Source of the DNA: Pseudomonas sp.
Lineage (GTDB): Bacteria; Pseudomonadota; Gammaproteobacteria; Pseudomonadales; Pseudomonadaceae
Assembly: GCA_030656145.1 (NCBI GenBank)
Contig: JAUSOF010000064.1
Coordinates: 1-44,706 of the forward strand
Reading direction: 5' to 3'
Length of the DNA: 44,706 nt
Shown: positions 1 through 9,364 of the stretch, piece after piece
How positions within the stretch are numbered: the stretch's first letter is position 1
How the letters are laid out: every line of letters begins with the position of its first letter
Notes under the pieces: model-generated
The model's database searches: none
What the model was told of the DNA's origin: nothing
The model's input: only the letters and a program-made list of their open reading frames with translations
Program-made: the position numbers and the translations under genes

Positions 1-47
1 TCCTGGTCAGCGGCATTGAGTCGGCGGATAGCGATAGGAGCGGTCAT
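1..47 (-). CDS. hisD: Histidinol dehydrogenase, N-terminal fragment (cut by window edge)
   Basis: Only the first 15 codons and two bases are present, reading MTAPIAIRRLNAAD and running off the left edge. This matches the N-terminus I recall for Pseudomonas HisD, the NAD- and zinc-dependent enzyme that oxidises histidinol to histidine in the last two steps of histidine synthesis. Its position directly downstream of hisG on the same strand, 121 bp away, supports the call, since hisG-hisD adjacency is usual in pseudomonads. Nothing catalytic can be checked because the body of the gene lies outside the window. Confidence 0.8.
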   Translation of the reverse strand, partial: MTAPIAIRRLNAADQ

Positions 48-168
48 AGCGGGCCTCTTAAATTGGCAAATGCTCAAGCGCCCGTAGAGTAACAACCACT
101 CCGCGCGGGCACCTGAGAATTTTGGCTATAACGCGGATAGGCTAGGCCGCACAGAGCGGCCATAAGAC
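48..168 (-). other. hisG-hisD spacer with two hairpins
   Basis: This 121-bp spacer holds two inverted repeats. One is GGCCGC/GCGGCC at 145-150 and 156-161, just after the hisG stop, with no T run behind it. The other, at 80-110, pairs GCCCG with CGGGC and, inside that, GAGT with ACTC around a 7-nt loop, so it would lie in the leader just upstream of hisD. No histidine-rich leader peptide is visible. Whether either hairpin attenuates hisD is unknown. Confidence 0.35.
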
Positions 169-804
169 TCAGCGGGGGTGTCGCGCTTCGACCGCTTCGC
201 GCAGGGTATCGATCAGCTCCTGAATACGGGCGTGCTGCATCTTCATCGACGCCTTGTTGACGATCAGGCGCGAGCTGATATGGGCGATCAACTCCTGAGC
301 TTCCAAACCATTGGCGCGCAGGGTATTACCGGTGTCGACCACGTCGATGATCTTGTCGGCCAGGCCCACTAACGGTGCCAACTCCATGGAGCCATAGAGC
401 TTGATGATGTCGACCTGACGGCCCTGTTCGGCGTAGTAACGCTTGGCCACGTTGACGAACTTGGTGGCCACACGCAGTCGGCCTTTCGGCTCGGGCGCAC
501 CCACCGCCCCGGCGGTCATCAACTTGCACAGCGCAATGCGCAGATCCAGCGGCTCATAGATGCCCTGGCCGCCGTACTCAAGCAGTACGTCTTTGCCCGC
601 GACACCAAGATCCGCCGCGCCATGCTCGACATAGGTCGGTACATCGGTGGCACGCACGATCAGCAGGCGCACATCGTCCTGAGTGGTAGGAATGATCAGC
701 TTGCGGCTTTTATCCGGGTTCTCGGTGGGCACAATGCCTGCCGCGGCGAGCAGCGGCAGGGTGTCGTCAAGAATGCGGCCTTTGGACAGCGCGATGGTCA
801 GCAT
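169..804 (-). CDS. hisG: ATP phosphoribosyltransferase, short form
   Basis: HisG catalyses the first committed step of histidine synthesis, joining ATP and PRPP to give phosphoribosyl-ATP. The 211-residue protein ([20 protein letters not shown]...) is the short form, which lacks the C-terminal regulatory ACT-like domain and in known cases needs HisZ as a regulatory partner; hisZ is not in this window. The bilobed periplasmic-binding-type fold is represented by motifs such as [13 protein letters not shown] and the PRPP-loop-like [14 protein letters not shown] near residues 150-170. An in-frame ATG lies three codons upstream, but the AAAGGA ribosome site sits about 9 nt before the start chosen here and directly abuts the other, so the internal start is preferred. 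It lies 78 bp downstream of murA, as in other pseudomonads. Confidence 0.97.
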   Translation of the reverse strand: MLTIALSKGRILDDTLPLLAAAGIVPTENPDKSRKLIIPTTQDDVRLLIVRATDVPTYVEHGAADLGVAGKDVLLEYGGQGIYEPLDLRIALCKLMTAGAVGAPEPKGRLRVATKFVNVAKRYYAEQGRQVDIIKLYGSMELAPLVGLADKIIDVVDTGNTLRANGLEAQELIAHISSRLIVNKASMKMQHARIQELIDTLREAVEARHPR

Positions 805-882
805 GCAACACATTTCCTTTGGAACGGGACCAGACCAACCCTTGCGGGCTGGTTATTGGGCATCACTGCGTGCAGCACCAAC

Positions 883-2160
<1,278 letters not shown>

Positions 2161-2400
2161 TTAGGAGCGCGCGGCCCAATCGGCACGGCTGAAGAATTTC
2201 ATGCTCACCGCATGGATACTGCCATCGGCAATCCAGGGGTTCAGGTGAGCGTAGACCTGCTGTTGACGTTTGACCGGACCCAGGCTGGCCAACTCATCAC
2301 TAATCAGATTCAGCTGGAAGTTACAGCCTTCACCTTCAACTTCCACCTGGGTGTTCGGCAGTTCGGCCTCCAGGAGGCTTTTCACTTCTAAGGCCTGCAT
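2161..2400 (-). CDS. ibaG: BolA-family protein IbaG
   Basis: This is a 79-residue BolA/YrbA-type protein (MQALEVKSLLEAELPNTQVEVEGEGCNFQLNLIS...). BolA proteins form [2Fe-2S]-bridged complexes with monothiol glutaredoxins; IbaG has been linked to acid resistance and envelope homeostasis. The family core runs from the central GEGCNFQL through VKRQQQVYAHL to the C-terminal IHAVSMKFFS, with conserved histidines in the second half. A TTG two codons upstream also opens the frame, but GAGG lies 6 nt before the ATG used here. It is the first gene of the ibaG-murA-hisG group; the same ibaG-murA adjacency occurs in E. coli (yrbA-murA), next to the mla genes. Confidence 0.93.
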   Translation of the reverse strand: MQALEVKSLLEAELPNTQVEVEGEGCNFQLNLISDELASLGPVKRQQQVYAHLNPWIADGSIHAVSMKFFSRADWAARS

Positions 2401-2514
2401 GCTCAACCTCGATCAACGTATTTCATTAACGACAGCAGAGTCTTGGGCGCTGGAAGCGCTTGCCCGCAGTTACTCAGCGGCAAGCCCAACTAACCAACAA
2501 ACTCGCGGCCGCGC

Positions 2515-2520
2515 ATCATA
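2515..2520 (-). promoter_or_regulatory. Probable -10 box of the ibaG-murA promoter
   Basis: On the minus strand TATGAT is followed at once by GCGCGGCCGC, and it lies 115 bp upstream of the ibaG ATG. The 14-mer TATGATGCGCGGCC recurs exactly in front of mlaF at 5687-5700. A run of seven T on the minus strand (2522-2528) lies immediately upstream, possibly the tail end of the mla operon. No good -35 box is visible at normal spacing, so the call rests on the -10 and its exact second copy. Confidence 0.4.
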
Positions 2521-2585
2521 CAAAAAAAGCCACTCGCCTGCGAACCCTGCACCGATTTGTCCCGACCGGGGGCCGGAGACGGGCC

Positions 2586-2894
2586 TTACGGCTCCAGCGG
2601 CAGCACGTCCAGCAGCCCCGAGACACTGGCGATCTCGCGCATGTCGGCGGGCATACTGCGCACCACCAGGCTTTTACCAGCAACCTGAGCATCGCGCATG
2701 AACGCCAGCAACAGCGACAAGCCTACGCTGCTGGACTTGTCTACCGCCGCACAGTCGATCACGCAGCTAGCTGCCTGGCTGGCGGCAATCAGTTGACCGC
2801 CCTGCTTGCGCAACAGCGGGCCACTGAGAAAATCGAGCACACCAGAGAGCTGAAACAACCCCGCCGACTGCTCGGTGATAGCGGCCCTACTCAC
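2586..2894 (-). CDS. mlaB: STAS-domain subunit of the Mla phospholipid ABC transporter
   Basis: This 102-residue single STAS-domain protein is the cytoplasmic accessory subunit that binds the ATPase MlaF and is needed for assembly and activity of the inner-membrane MlaFEDB complex. The recognisable core is CVIDCAAVDKSSSVGLSLLLAF (about residues 44-65), equivalent to the STAS strand-loop-helix that in anti-anti-sigma factors carries the phosphorylated serine. It starts with GTG, and the stop of mlaC (TGA) overlaps that start as GTGA, indicating translational coupling. It is the last gene of mlaFEDCB. Confidence 0.9.
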   Translation of the reverse strand: MSRAAITEQSAGLFQLSGVLDFLSGPLLRKQGGQLIAASQAASCVIDCAAVDKSSSVGLSLLLAFMRDAQVAGKSLVVRSMPADMREIASVSGLLDVLPLEP

Positions 2895-3523
2895 GACTCA
2901 CCCTTGGCCTGACGAGCCTTGGCCACGGTATCGGCCCAGGTGTCGATGACCTTGTCCAGATCATTGCGGTTGTTCTGCATGGACTGGGCAAACTGATCGC
3001 GAAACAACTTGCCGACGTTGATACCGTTGATGATCAGGTTGCGCATCTTCCAGCCGTCATCCTGGCTGACCATGGTGTAGGACAGCGGGTAGATGGTGCC
3101 ATTGCCGTCCTTGATTTCCATGTTCACCGCAGCACGCTGCGGATTCTGCGCGCCGGTGGCCGGCAGCACACGAATATCCTGATTGTTGTATTCGAGCAGA
3201 GCATTGCCATAGAACTGCATCAGGCTGCGCTTGAAGTTCTCCTGGAACCGCTGCATCTGCGCAGGCGTGGCCTGGCGCGAGTAACGCACAGTCATGACCC
3301 CGCGGGAAATACCCTCGACATCTACCACCGGACCAAGAATATCGTTCAGCGAGGCGTAAAAAGCCGCCGGATCGCTGCGATATTTGTCTTTATTGGCCTT
3401 CAGGTCTTCCAGCAGGTTAGTGGTGGTCTGCTGCACCACTTGGTGCGCACTCGGCGCGGCGACAGCCAGCAAGGGCATGGCCGCCAGCAGTGCGAACAGG
3501 CTATTACGCAGCGTTTTAAGCAT
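2891..3523 (-). CDS. mlaC: Periplasmic phospholipid-binding protein MlaC
   Basis: MlaC shuttles phospholipids through the periplasm between the outer-membrane MlaA complex and the inner-membrane MlaFEDB machine. The 210-residue product has a Sec signal peptide (charged MLKTLRNS, then a hydrophobic core, with likely cleavage near residue 22). The mature Tol2/MlaC-type domain includes the repeated-looking SLMQFYGNALLEYNNQ and the C-terminal MRNLIINGINVGKLFRDQF, typical of the family. It lies 14 bp after mlaD and overlaps mlaB by 4 bp. Confidence 0.95.
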   Translation of the reverse strand: MLKTLRNSLFALLAAMPLLAVAAPSAHQVVQQTTTNLLEDLKANKDKYRSDPAAFYASLNDILGPVVDVEGISRGVMTVRYSRQATPAQMQRFQENFKRSLMQFYGNALLEYNNQDIRVLPATGAQNPQRAAVNMEIKDGNGTIYPLSYTMVSQDDGWKMRNLIINGINVGKLFRDQFAQSMQNNRNDLDKVIDTWADTVAKARQAKGES

Positions 3524-3537
3524 AGTGGGAACCCTCG

Positions 3538-4008
3538 TTAATTAGCGTCGTCTTTATTGACCGAATTGAGCAGGAATTTACCGATCAGGTCTTCCAGTAC
3601 CAACGACGACTGAGTGTCGTAAATGATGCTGCCATCGACGAGCACCTCCTCATCGCCACCAACGCTGATGCCAATGTACTTCTCACCGAGCAAACCGGCG
3701 GTGAGAATCGAGGCCGTCGAGTCGATGGGCAGGTTGTCCACGCTGTCATCCAGCACGAGGGTAACGCGACCGGTATAGCTGTCGCGGTCCAAATCGATTG
3801 CAGTCACTTTACCGATAGTAACCCCGGCCATGGTCACCCTGGCCCGCACGGTTAGACCCGCGATATTCTCAAAGTGCGCATACACCTTGTACGTATCGGT
3901 GCTACTGCCTACGGTCAGACCACTGACGCGCAACGCCAGCAGCAGCAGAGCCAATAATCCGGCCAAGAGGAACAGGCCGACACCAATCTCCAGTGTGCGG
4001 TTTTGCAT
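3538..4008 (-). CDS. mlaD: MCE-domain substrate-binding subunit MlaD
   Basis: MlaD is anchored in the inner membrane by one N-terminal helix (about residues 7-28, GVGLFLLAGLLALLLLALRV) and exposes an MCE domain that forms a hexameric ring receiving or giving lipid to MlaC. The MCE domain is clear from about residue 36 to 120, including TYKVYAHFENIAGLTVRARV and the AGLLGEKYIGIS segment. Length is 156 residues, close to the roughly 155-185 usual for this protein. Its start overlaps the mlaE stop as TGATG, a coupling arrangement repeated at mlaF/mlaE. Confidence 0.96.
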   Translation of the reverse strand: MQNRTLEIGVGLFLLAGLLALLLLALRVSGLTVGSSTDTYKVYAHFENIAGLTVRARVTMAGVTIGKVTAIDLDRDSYTGRVTLVLDDSVDNLPIDSTASILTAGLLGEKYIGISVGGDEEVLVDGSIIYDTQSSLVLEDLIGKFLLNSVNKDDAN

Positions 4009-4805
4009 CAGAAGTCTCCAAACATCAAAGCGGTCAGAATAAAGTCCAGGCCCAGCACGGCGAGCGAGGCGTAAACCACTGTTTTGGTAGTGGCGCGGCT
4101 GATGCCTTCCGAGGTCGGCTCACAGTCATAGCCCTGGAAAACGGCGATCCAGGTCACGACAAAGCCGAATACGATGCTTTTGATCACACCGTTGAGTACG
4201 TCTTCAGTAAACGAAACACTGTTCTGCATGTTGGACCAGAACGACCCCTCGTAAACGCCGAGCCAGTCGACGGCAACCATCGCGCCGCCCCAGATACCCA
4301 CCACACTGAAGATCACGGCGAGCAACGGCATCGAGATAAAGCCGGCCCATAGGCGTGGCGCAACGATGTACTTGAGCGGATCGACGCCGATCATTTCCAG
4401 GCTGGACAATTGCTCGGTGGACTTCATGTTGCCGATTTCCGCAGTCAACGCGGAACCCGCACGACCCGCAAACAACAACGCGGTGACCACCGGACCAAGC
4501 TCACGCAGCAGCGTCAGGGCGACCATCTGCCCGACGGCCTGCTCCGAACCGTAATCAGACAGGATATTGAAGCCCTGCAACGACAGGACCATGCCGATAA
4601 AAACCCCCGAGACCACGATGATCGCCAGGGACATGACGCCTACCGAGTACAGCTGCCTTACCAGCAACTGAAATGGGCTGCCGGCAGTCCCCCGACCGAA
4701 CAGCGCACGCAGGAGAAACACCGTCGCACGGCCAAGCGTTGCAACCGTATCGATACCAGCACGCCCGAGCCGGCGCACCCGCTCGAGCGTAGATGTCTTG
4801 CGCAT
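4008..4805 (-). CDS. mlaE: Phospholipid ABC transporter permease MlaE
   Basis: This is a 265-residue integral membrane permease of the MlaE/YrbE family. After a positively charged N-terminal interface helix ([17 protein letters not shown]), hydrophobic segments occur around residues 45-75, 95-120, 145-175 and 200-260. The conserved [24 protein letters not shown] region, which includes the coupling helix that contacts MlaF, is intact. With MlaF, MlaD and MlaB it forms the inner-membrane complex that maintains outer-membrane lipid asymmetry. It overlaps mlaF by one base (TGATG). Confidence 0.96.
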   Translation of the reverse strand: MRKTSTLERVRRLGRAGIDTVATLGRATVFLLRALFGRGTAGSPFQLLVRQLYSVGVMSLAIIVVSGVFIGMVLSLQGFNILSDYGSEQAVGQMVALTLLRELGPVVTALLFAGRAGSALTAEIGNMKSTEQLSSLEMIGVDPLKYIVAPRLWAGFISMPLLAVIFSVVGIWGGAMVAVDWLGVYEGSFWSNMQNSVSFTEDVLNGVIKSIVFGFVVTWIAVFQGYDCEPTSEGISRATTKTVVYASLAVLGLDFILTALMFGDF

Positions 4806-5614
4806 CAGCGCCCCCCTAATAAGTCGTCGCGGTAATCTGCCGCCGGAAAATGGAAGGGTACCGGCCCATCGGGAATACCTTTCATGAACTGACGAACACG
4901 CGGGTCATCCGAGTTCATCAGTTCATCCGGCGTGCCCTGACCAAGCACCTTGGTATCTCCCACCAGGTAGATGTAGTCGGCAATACTGGCGGTTTCCGCC
5001 AGGTCATGGGACACCACGATACTGGTAATACCCAAGGCATCGCTGAGCAAACGAATCAGACGCACCAGAACACCCATGGCAATCGGGTCCTGGCCAACGA
5101 AAGGTTCGTCGTACATCAGTATCTGCGGATCAAGGGCAATCGCCCGCGCCAGCGCTACACGGCGCTTCATGCCGCCGGACAGTTCATCCGGCATCAGCTC
5201 GATCGCACCCCGCAAGCCCACCGCCTGCAACTTCATCAGGACAATGTCGCGAATCATTTCTTCAGGTAGCTGGGTGTGCACGCGCAGCGGAAAGGCCACG
5301 TTCTCGAACACATCGAGATCGGTGAACAGCGCGCCGCTCTGGAACAGCACGCCCATTTGCTTGCGCATGTCGAACAGTTCACTGCGCGAGAGGCTCGGCA
5401 GATTCAGCCCACTGACCCACACCTCACCCTTACTTGGCCTGAGCTGCGCACCGATCAGGCGCAACAGCGTGGTCTTGCCACAGCCGGAAGGCCCCATGAT
5501 GCCAGTGACCTTGCCGCGCGGGATGCGGATATTTATATCGTTGAAAATCTCACGATCGCCGCGCTTGAAGCTGAGGTTTTTCAGCTCCACCGCGTATTGT
5601 TGCTCGACACTCAT
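4805..5614 (-). CDS. mlaF: ATPase of the Mla phospholipid ABC transporter
   Basis: MlaF powers the Mla complex. The 269-residue protein has a Walker A motif (GPSGCGKTT, residues 41-49), the ABC signature [14 protein letters not shown], Walker [13 protein letters not shown], and the switch histidine in VVSHDLAE. The C-terminal tail after residue 235 ([25 protein letters not shown]) is the kind of extension that in MlaF wraps the partner subunit. The frame is open for 17 codons further upstream, but AAGGAG lies 5 nt before this ATG. It is the first gene of mlaFEDCB. Confidence 0.96.
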   Translation of the reverse strand: MSVEQQYAVELKNLSFKRGDREIFNDINIRIPRGKVTGIMGPSGCGKTTLLRLIGAQLRPSKGEVWVSGLNLPSLSRSELFDMRKQMGVLFQSGALFTDLDVFENVAFPLRVHTQLPEEMIRDIVLMKLQAVGLRGAIELMPDELSGGMKRRVALARAIALDPQILMYDEPFVGQDPIAMGVLVRLIRLLSDALGITSIVVSHDLAETASIADYIYLVGDTKVLGQGTPDELMNSDDPRVRQFMKGIPDGPVPFHFPAADYRDDLLGGR

Positions 5615-5694
5615 ATCGACTCCTTGAATGCAGCCTCCCTGACAGACGCGCGCCAGTACCAACAAGGCACCGGGGCGGCCGAAAATGGCCGCGC

Positions 5695-5724
5695 ATCATA
5701 GCATTGCCAAATTAACCTGCCCAA
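5695..5724 (-). promoter_or_regulatory. Sigma-70-type promoter for the mla operon
   Basis: Reading the minus strand, TTGGGC (5719-5724) and TATGAT (5695-5700) are separated by 18 bp. The start point would fall in the GCGCGGCC that follows. Just after that, GCGGCC and GGCCGC form a 6-bp stem (5675-5692 region) at the very 5' end of the transcript. The -10 and downstream 14 bp are identical to those in front of ibaG. Confidence 0.5.
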
Positions 5725-5847
5725 GACCGAACATTTGCTTACAGAACACCGACCAGAACGCTGCACACTTATCGACAACCAGACATCCAAAAACACTCAA
5801 CACATACCTGCGGACGATTGAAAGGTGAGTGCGCGAATCTTTCCCGC

Positions 5848-5853
5848 TATAAT
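5848..5853 (+). promoter_or_regulatory. Probable -10 box for the kdsD-lpt-rpoN operon
   Basis: A perfect TATAAT stands 30 bp before the kdsD ATG, in the 269-bp divergent spacer between mlaF and kdsD. The -35 region at 17-bp spacing is poor (GTGAGT at 5825-5830). TTGAAA at 5818-5823 is better but lies 24 bp away, so an activator or a different spacing may apply. Confidence 0.45.
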
Positions 5854-5883
5854 CGCCTCCTTTTATTGCCCACATAAGACGCT

Positions 5884-6858
5884 ATGAGCCAGTCCAGCGA
5901 CCTGATCAAATCTGCACAACGCACCATACGCCTGGAACTCGAGGCCATCGAAGAGCTGCTGCCACGCATCGACAGCCATTTCGTGCGCGCCTGCGAACTG
6001 ATCCTGGCCAGCAAGGGGCGCGTGGTAGTGGTCGGCATGGGCAAGTCGGGGCATATCGGCAACAAGATTGCCGCCACCCTGGCCAGCACCGGCACCACGG
6101 CATTCTTCGTCCATCCGGCCGAAGCCAGCCATGGCGACATGGGCATGATCACCCGCGACGACGTAGTGCTGGCGCTGTCCAACTCGGGCTCGACGGCAGA
6201 AATCATCACCCTGCTGCCGTTGATCAAGCGTCTCGGCATCACCCTGATCAGCATGACCGGCAATCCCGACTCGCCACTGGCCAAGGCGGCGGAAGCTAAC
6301 CTGGACGCCCGCGTTTCCCAGGAAGCCTGCCCTCTCAACCTGGCGCCGACCTCATCTACCACCGCCTCCCTGGTACTCGGCGACGCCCTGGCCATCGCCC
6401 TGCTCGAAGCCCGCGGGTTTACCGCCGAAGATTTTGCCTTCTCCCATCCCGGTGGCGCCCTGGGCCGACGCTTGCTGCTGAAAGTTGAAAATGTCATGCA
6501 TGCCGGCGCCAACCTGCCGAGCGTGCAACGTGGCACCTCGCTACGTGACGCCCTGCTGGAAATGACCCAGAAAGGCCTGGGCATGACTGTCGTCACCGAG
6601 GCGGACGGCCGCCTGGCGGGCATCTTTACCGATGGCGACCTGCGTCGCACCCTGGATCGCGGCATTGATGTCCGCCAGTCGAAGATCGATGAAGTAATGA
6701 CCGTGCATGGCAAGACCGCCCGCGCGGAGATGCTCGCTGCCGAAGCACTGAAGATCATGGAAGACCACAAGATCAGCGGCCTGGTGGTGGTTGACAGTGA
6801 CGACCGCCCGGTCGGCGCCCTGAACATGCACGACCTGCTACGCGCCGGAGTAATGTGA
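5884..6858 (+). CDS. kdsD: D-arabinose 5-phosphate isomerase
   Basis: KdsD interconverts ribulose 5-phosphate and arabinose 5-phosphate, the entry to Kdo for the LPS inner core. The 324-residue protein has an N-terminal SIS sugar-isomerase domain (about residues 35-180, with VVVVGMGKSGHIGNKIA and ALSNSGSTAEI) followed by two CBS domains (about 205-262 and 270-324). The SHPGGALGRRLL linker conserved in KdsD is present. It heads the plus-strand operon and overlaps kdsC by one base (TGATG). Confidence 0.97.
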   Translation: MSQSSDLIKSAQRTIRLELEAIEELLPRIDSHFVRACELILASKGRVVVVGMGKSGHIGNKIAATLASTGTTAFFVHPAEASHGDMGMITRDDVVLALSNSGSTAEIITLLPLIKRLGITLISMTGNPDSPLAKAAEANLDARVSQEACPLNLAPTSSTTASLVLGDALAIALLEARGFTAEDFAFSHPGGALGRRLLLKVENVMHAGANLPSVQRGTSLRDALLEMTQKGLGMTVVTEADGRLAGIFTDGDLRRTLDRGIDVRQSKIDEVMTVHGKTARAEMLAAEALKIMEDHKISGLVVVDSDDRPVGALNMHDLLRAGVM

Positions 6859-7397
6859 TGACAACTACTGCCATGAGCCCTGACCTGCAACAACGCGCAC
6901 AGGCAATCAAGCTGGCCATTTTCGATGTCGACGGTGTGCTCACCGACGGCAAGCTGTACTTTCTGGTCGATGGCAGCGAATTCAAGACCTTTAACACCCT
7001 CGACGGCCACGGCATCAAAATGCTGATCGCCTCCGGTGTAAGCACCGCTATCATCAGCGGGCGCACCACCCCGGTGGTCGAACGGCGGGCAAAAAACCTG
7101 GGCATCCAGCACCTGTACCAAGGCCGCGAAGACAAACTGGTGGTGCTCGACGAACTGCTCGGCGAGCTCGGCCTGAGCTATGAGCAGGTCGCCTACCTGG
7201 GTGACGACCTGCCAGATCTACCGGTGATCCGCCGGGTTGGCCTGGGCATGGCAGTCGCCAGCGCAGATCCGTTTGTGCGCCAGCATGCCCATGGCGTAAC
7301 CCAGGCCCGCGGTGGCGAAGGTGCCGCACGCGAATTCTGCGAGCTGATCATGCGCGCCCAAGGCAGCCTCGATGCCGCCCAAGCCGCCTACCTATAG
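6858..7397 (+). CDS. kdsC: 3-deoxy-D-manno-octulosonate 8-phosphate phosphatase
   Basis: KdsC removes phosphate from Kdo-8-P to give Kdo. It is a HAD-superfamily, C0-type (capless) phosphatase of about 179 residues. Motif I is FDVDGVLTDGKLYF (nucleophile and acid Asp), motif II lies in STAIISGR, and motif IV is VAYLGDDLPDLPVI. A GTG one codon upstream and an ATG five codons downstream are other possible starts; the ATG used overlaps the kdsD stop as TGATG, consistent with coupling. It sits between kdsD and lptC, as in enterobacteria. Confidence 0.95.
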   Translation: MTTTAMSPDLQQRAQAIKLAIFDVDGVLTDGKLYFLVDGSEFKTFNTLDGHGIKMLIASGVSTAIISGRTTPVVERRAKNLGIQHLYQGREDKLVVLDELLGELGLSYEQVAYLGDDLPDLPVIRRVGLGMAVASADPFVRQHAHGVTQARGGEGAAREFCELIMRAQGSLDAAQAAYL

Positions 7398-7405
7398 AGC
7401 TCACT

Positions 7406-7975
7406 ATGCTACGAAGACTCCTGACACCCATCCTTTATGCTGTAGCAGCCGCACTGCTCGCCGCCGTCGGCTACTGGAATATCAATCCTGACAGTTTCTC
7501 CGAGCGCCCGGCACAGTCCGGCGCCGAGAACGCCATCGACTTCTACGTAATCAATGCCACTACCGTGCAATACCAATTAGACGGCAAGCTGCATTACGAG
7601 ATGACATCCGACAAACTGGAACACATCAAGGTCAGCGACATCAGCCTGCTGACCAACCCGTTCCTGCACCTGTATCGCGGCACCGAACTGCCCTGGAAAA
7701 TAAACAGCGAGCGCGCCGAAGTGGCGCCACAAGGCAAGGAAGTGGAATTGATCGACAATGTCCGCGTCGAACGCACCGATGCCAAAGGCCGCCCAACCAT
7801 CCTGACTACCAGCCGCCTGACTGTATTCCCGGATAAGGAATATGCGCAGACCGAGCAAGCCGTTAGAATCGTTGCGGCCAATGGAGTGACCACGGCACAA
7901 GGAATGAAAGCGTACTTGAATGACGGCAGGATGCTCCTGCTGTCCAACGTAAGAGGCCAGCATGAGGTTCGTTAA
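7406..7975 (+). CDS. lptC: LPS export protein LptC
   Basis: LptC is the bitopic inner-membrane member of the Lpt bridge that accepts LPS from LptB2FG and passes it to LptA. The 189-residue product has one N-terminal transmembrane helix (about residues 7-25, TPILYAVAAALLAAVGYW) and a periplasmic beta-jellyroll rich in alternating strands. Sequence identity in this family is low, but the length, the topology and the position between kdsC and lptA leave little doubt. Its 3' end overlaps lptA by 14 bp. Confidence 0.92.
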   Translation: MLRRLLTPILYAVAAALLAAVGYWNINPDSFSERPAQSGAENAIDFYVINATTVQYQLDGKLHYEMTSDKLEHIKVSDISLLTNPFLHLYRGTELPWKINSERAEVAPQGKEVELIDNVRVERTDAKGRPTILTTSRLTVFPDKEYAQTEQAVRIVAANGVTTAQGMKAYLNDGRMLLLSNVRGQHEVR

Positions 7976-8504
7976 AACCTTCCCCTTTTTGCTCAGCTTG
8001 AGCGTCGCGCTCGCAAGCGCTAGCGCTTGGGCATTGCCCACCGACCGTGAGCAGCCGATCCGCGTCCAGGCCGACAGTGCCGAACTCGATGATCGGCAAG
8101 GCGTCGCCGTCTATCGCGGCGACGTAATCATCACCCAGGGCACCCTGAAGATCACGGGCGACACCGTGACCATCACCCAGAATGCCCAGGGCGACATCGA
8201 AATTTTCACCTCCGTCGGTAAACCCGCTTATTACGAGCAAAAGCCCTCCGCAGATAAGCAGATTGTCAAAGCCTACGGCCTGACCATCCAGTATTTCGTT
8301 GCCAATGAGCGCATCGTACTGATCGACCAGGCCAAGGTGATCCAGGAAGGCAATACCTTCGAAGGCGAGAAAATCGTCTATGACACCCAGCGCCAGATCG
8401 TCAATGCCGGCCGGGCCACGGGCGTCAACATCACCACGCCGCGCCCACGGATCGACATGGTGATTCAGCCCAAGAACCCACCAGCCGAACAGCAGGCGCA
8501 GTAA
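7962..8504 (+). CDS. lptA: Periplasmic LPS-transport bridge protein LptA
   Basis: LptA forms the periplasmic filament that carries LPS from LptC to LptD. The 180-residue precursor has a signal peptide (MRFVKTFPFLLSLSVALASA) with probable cleavage after Ala24 (SAWA/LP), then an OstA-type domain: QPIRVQADSAELDDRQGVAVYRG and GDVIITQGTLKITGD are family hallmarks. The stop abuts the lptB ATG directly (TAAATG), and the start lies inside lptC. Confidence 0.96.
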   Translation: MRFVKTFPFLLSLSVALASASAWALPTDREQPIRVQADSAELDDRQGVAVYRGDVIITQGTLKITGDTVTITQNAQGDIEIFTSVGKPAYYEQKPSADKQIVKAYGLTIQYFVANERIVLIDQAKVIQEGNTFEGEKIVYDTQRQIVNAGRATGVNITTPRPRIDMVIQPKNPPAEQQAQ

Positions 8505-9230
8505 ATGGCCACTTTGACAGCCCAGCACCTGGCCAAGAGCTACAAAGGCCGCCAAGTCGTGCGCGACGTCAGCCTGAGCATCGACAGCGGGCAGATTGTC
8601 GGCTTGCTCGGCCCCAACGGCGCGGGCAAGACCACCTGCTTCTACATGATCGTCGGCCTGGTACAGGCCGACCAGGGGCGCATCCTGATCGATGACCTCG
8701 ACGTCAGCCACCTACCGATGCATGGTCGCGCCCGCGCCGGTATCGGCTATCTGCCGCAGGAAGCCTCGATTTTCCGCAAACTCAGCGTGGCCGACAACAT
8801 CATGGCCATCCTCGAGACCCGCAAGGAACTGGATCGCGCCAGCCGCCGCAAGGAACTGGAAAGCCTGCTTCAGGAATTCCATATCAGCCACATCCGCGAC
8901 AACCTCGGCATGAGCTTGTCCGGCGGCGAACGCCGCCGGGTGGAGATTGCCCGGGCACTGGCAACTGCACCAAAATTCATCCTGCTCGACGAACCCTTCG
9001 CCGGGGTCGATCCGATCTCGGTGGGCGACATCAAGCAAATCATCCACCACCTCAAGGCCAAGGGCATCGGCGTACTGATCACCGACCATAATGTGCGCGA
9101 GACCCTGGATATTTGCGAAACCGCCTACATCGTCAGCGATGGCCAACTGATTGCCGAAGGCGATTCTGACGCCATTCTGGCCAACCAATTGGTCAAGGAT
9201 GTTTACCTGGGACAAGAGTTCCGCCTGTAA
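8505..9230 (+). CDS. lptB: LPS export ABC transporter ATPase
   Basis: LptB is the cytoplasmic ATPase dimer that drives LPS extraction by LptFG. The 241-residue protein carries Walker [10 protein letters not shown] (36-44), the Q-loop at [10 protein letters not shown], the signature LSGGE (138-142), Walker B FILLDE (158-163) and the H-loop His195 in ITDHNVRET. The Q-loop and downstream sequence are typical of LptB rather than of branched-chain amino-acid transporters, its closest relatives. Its place after lptA supports this. Confidence 0.97.
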   Translation: MATLTAQHLAKSYKGRQVVRDVSLSIDSGQIVGLLGPNGAGKTTCFYMIVGLVQADQGRILIDDLDVSHLPMHGRARAGIGYLPQEASIFRKLSVADNIMAILETRKELDRASRRKELESLLQEFHISHIRDNLGMSLSGGERRRVEIARALATAPKFILLDEPFAGVDPISVGDIKQIIHHLKAKGIGVLITDHNVRETLDICETAYIVSDGQLIAEGDSDAILANQLVKDVYLGQEFRL

Positions 9231-9284
9231 CAGCGGTTTTTCTCAACCGAACAGCAGCCAGAGCTAGGCAAACCACTGCAGATC

Positions 9285-9300
9285 AGGCATATAATTTGCT
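9285..9300 (+). promoter_or_regulatory. Sigma-54-type (-24/-12) element upstream of rpoN
   Basis: The sequence aGGCATATAATTTGCt has the diagnostic GG-N10-GC spacing (GG 9286-9287, GC 9298-9299) and a perfect TTGC in the -12 half. Against TGGCAC-N5-TTGCW it differs at the first T and at the C of GGCAC. A start about 12 nt downstream would give a leader of some 55 nt before the rpoN ATG. The overlapping TATAAT could instead serve as a sigma-70 -10, so promoter type is uncertain. Confidence 0.45.
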
Positions 9301-9364
9301 TCCAAGTGGCGCTGCGGCGCCCTGTAGTGGATTGCGTACAGACGCCAGCAAATTAAGGTCTGCA

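Noticed and set aside
2520..2585. Terminator for the mla operon at the T run before ibaG
   Set aside because: Seven T are present on the minus strand, but no stem of useful length precedes them.
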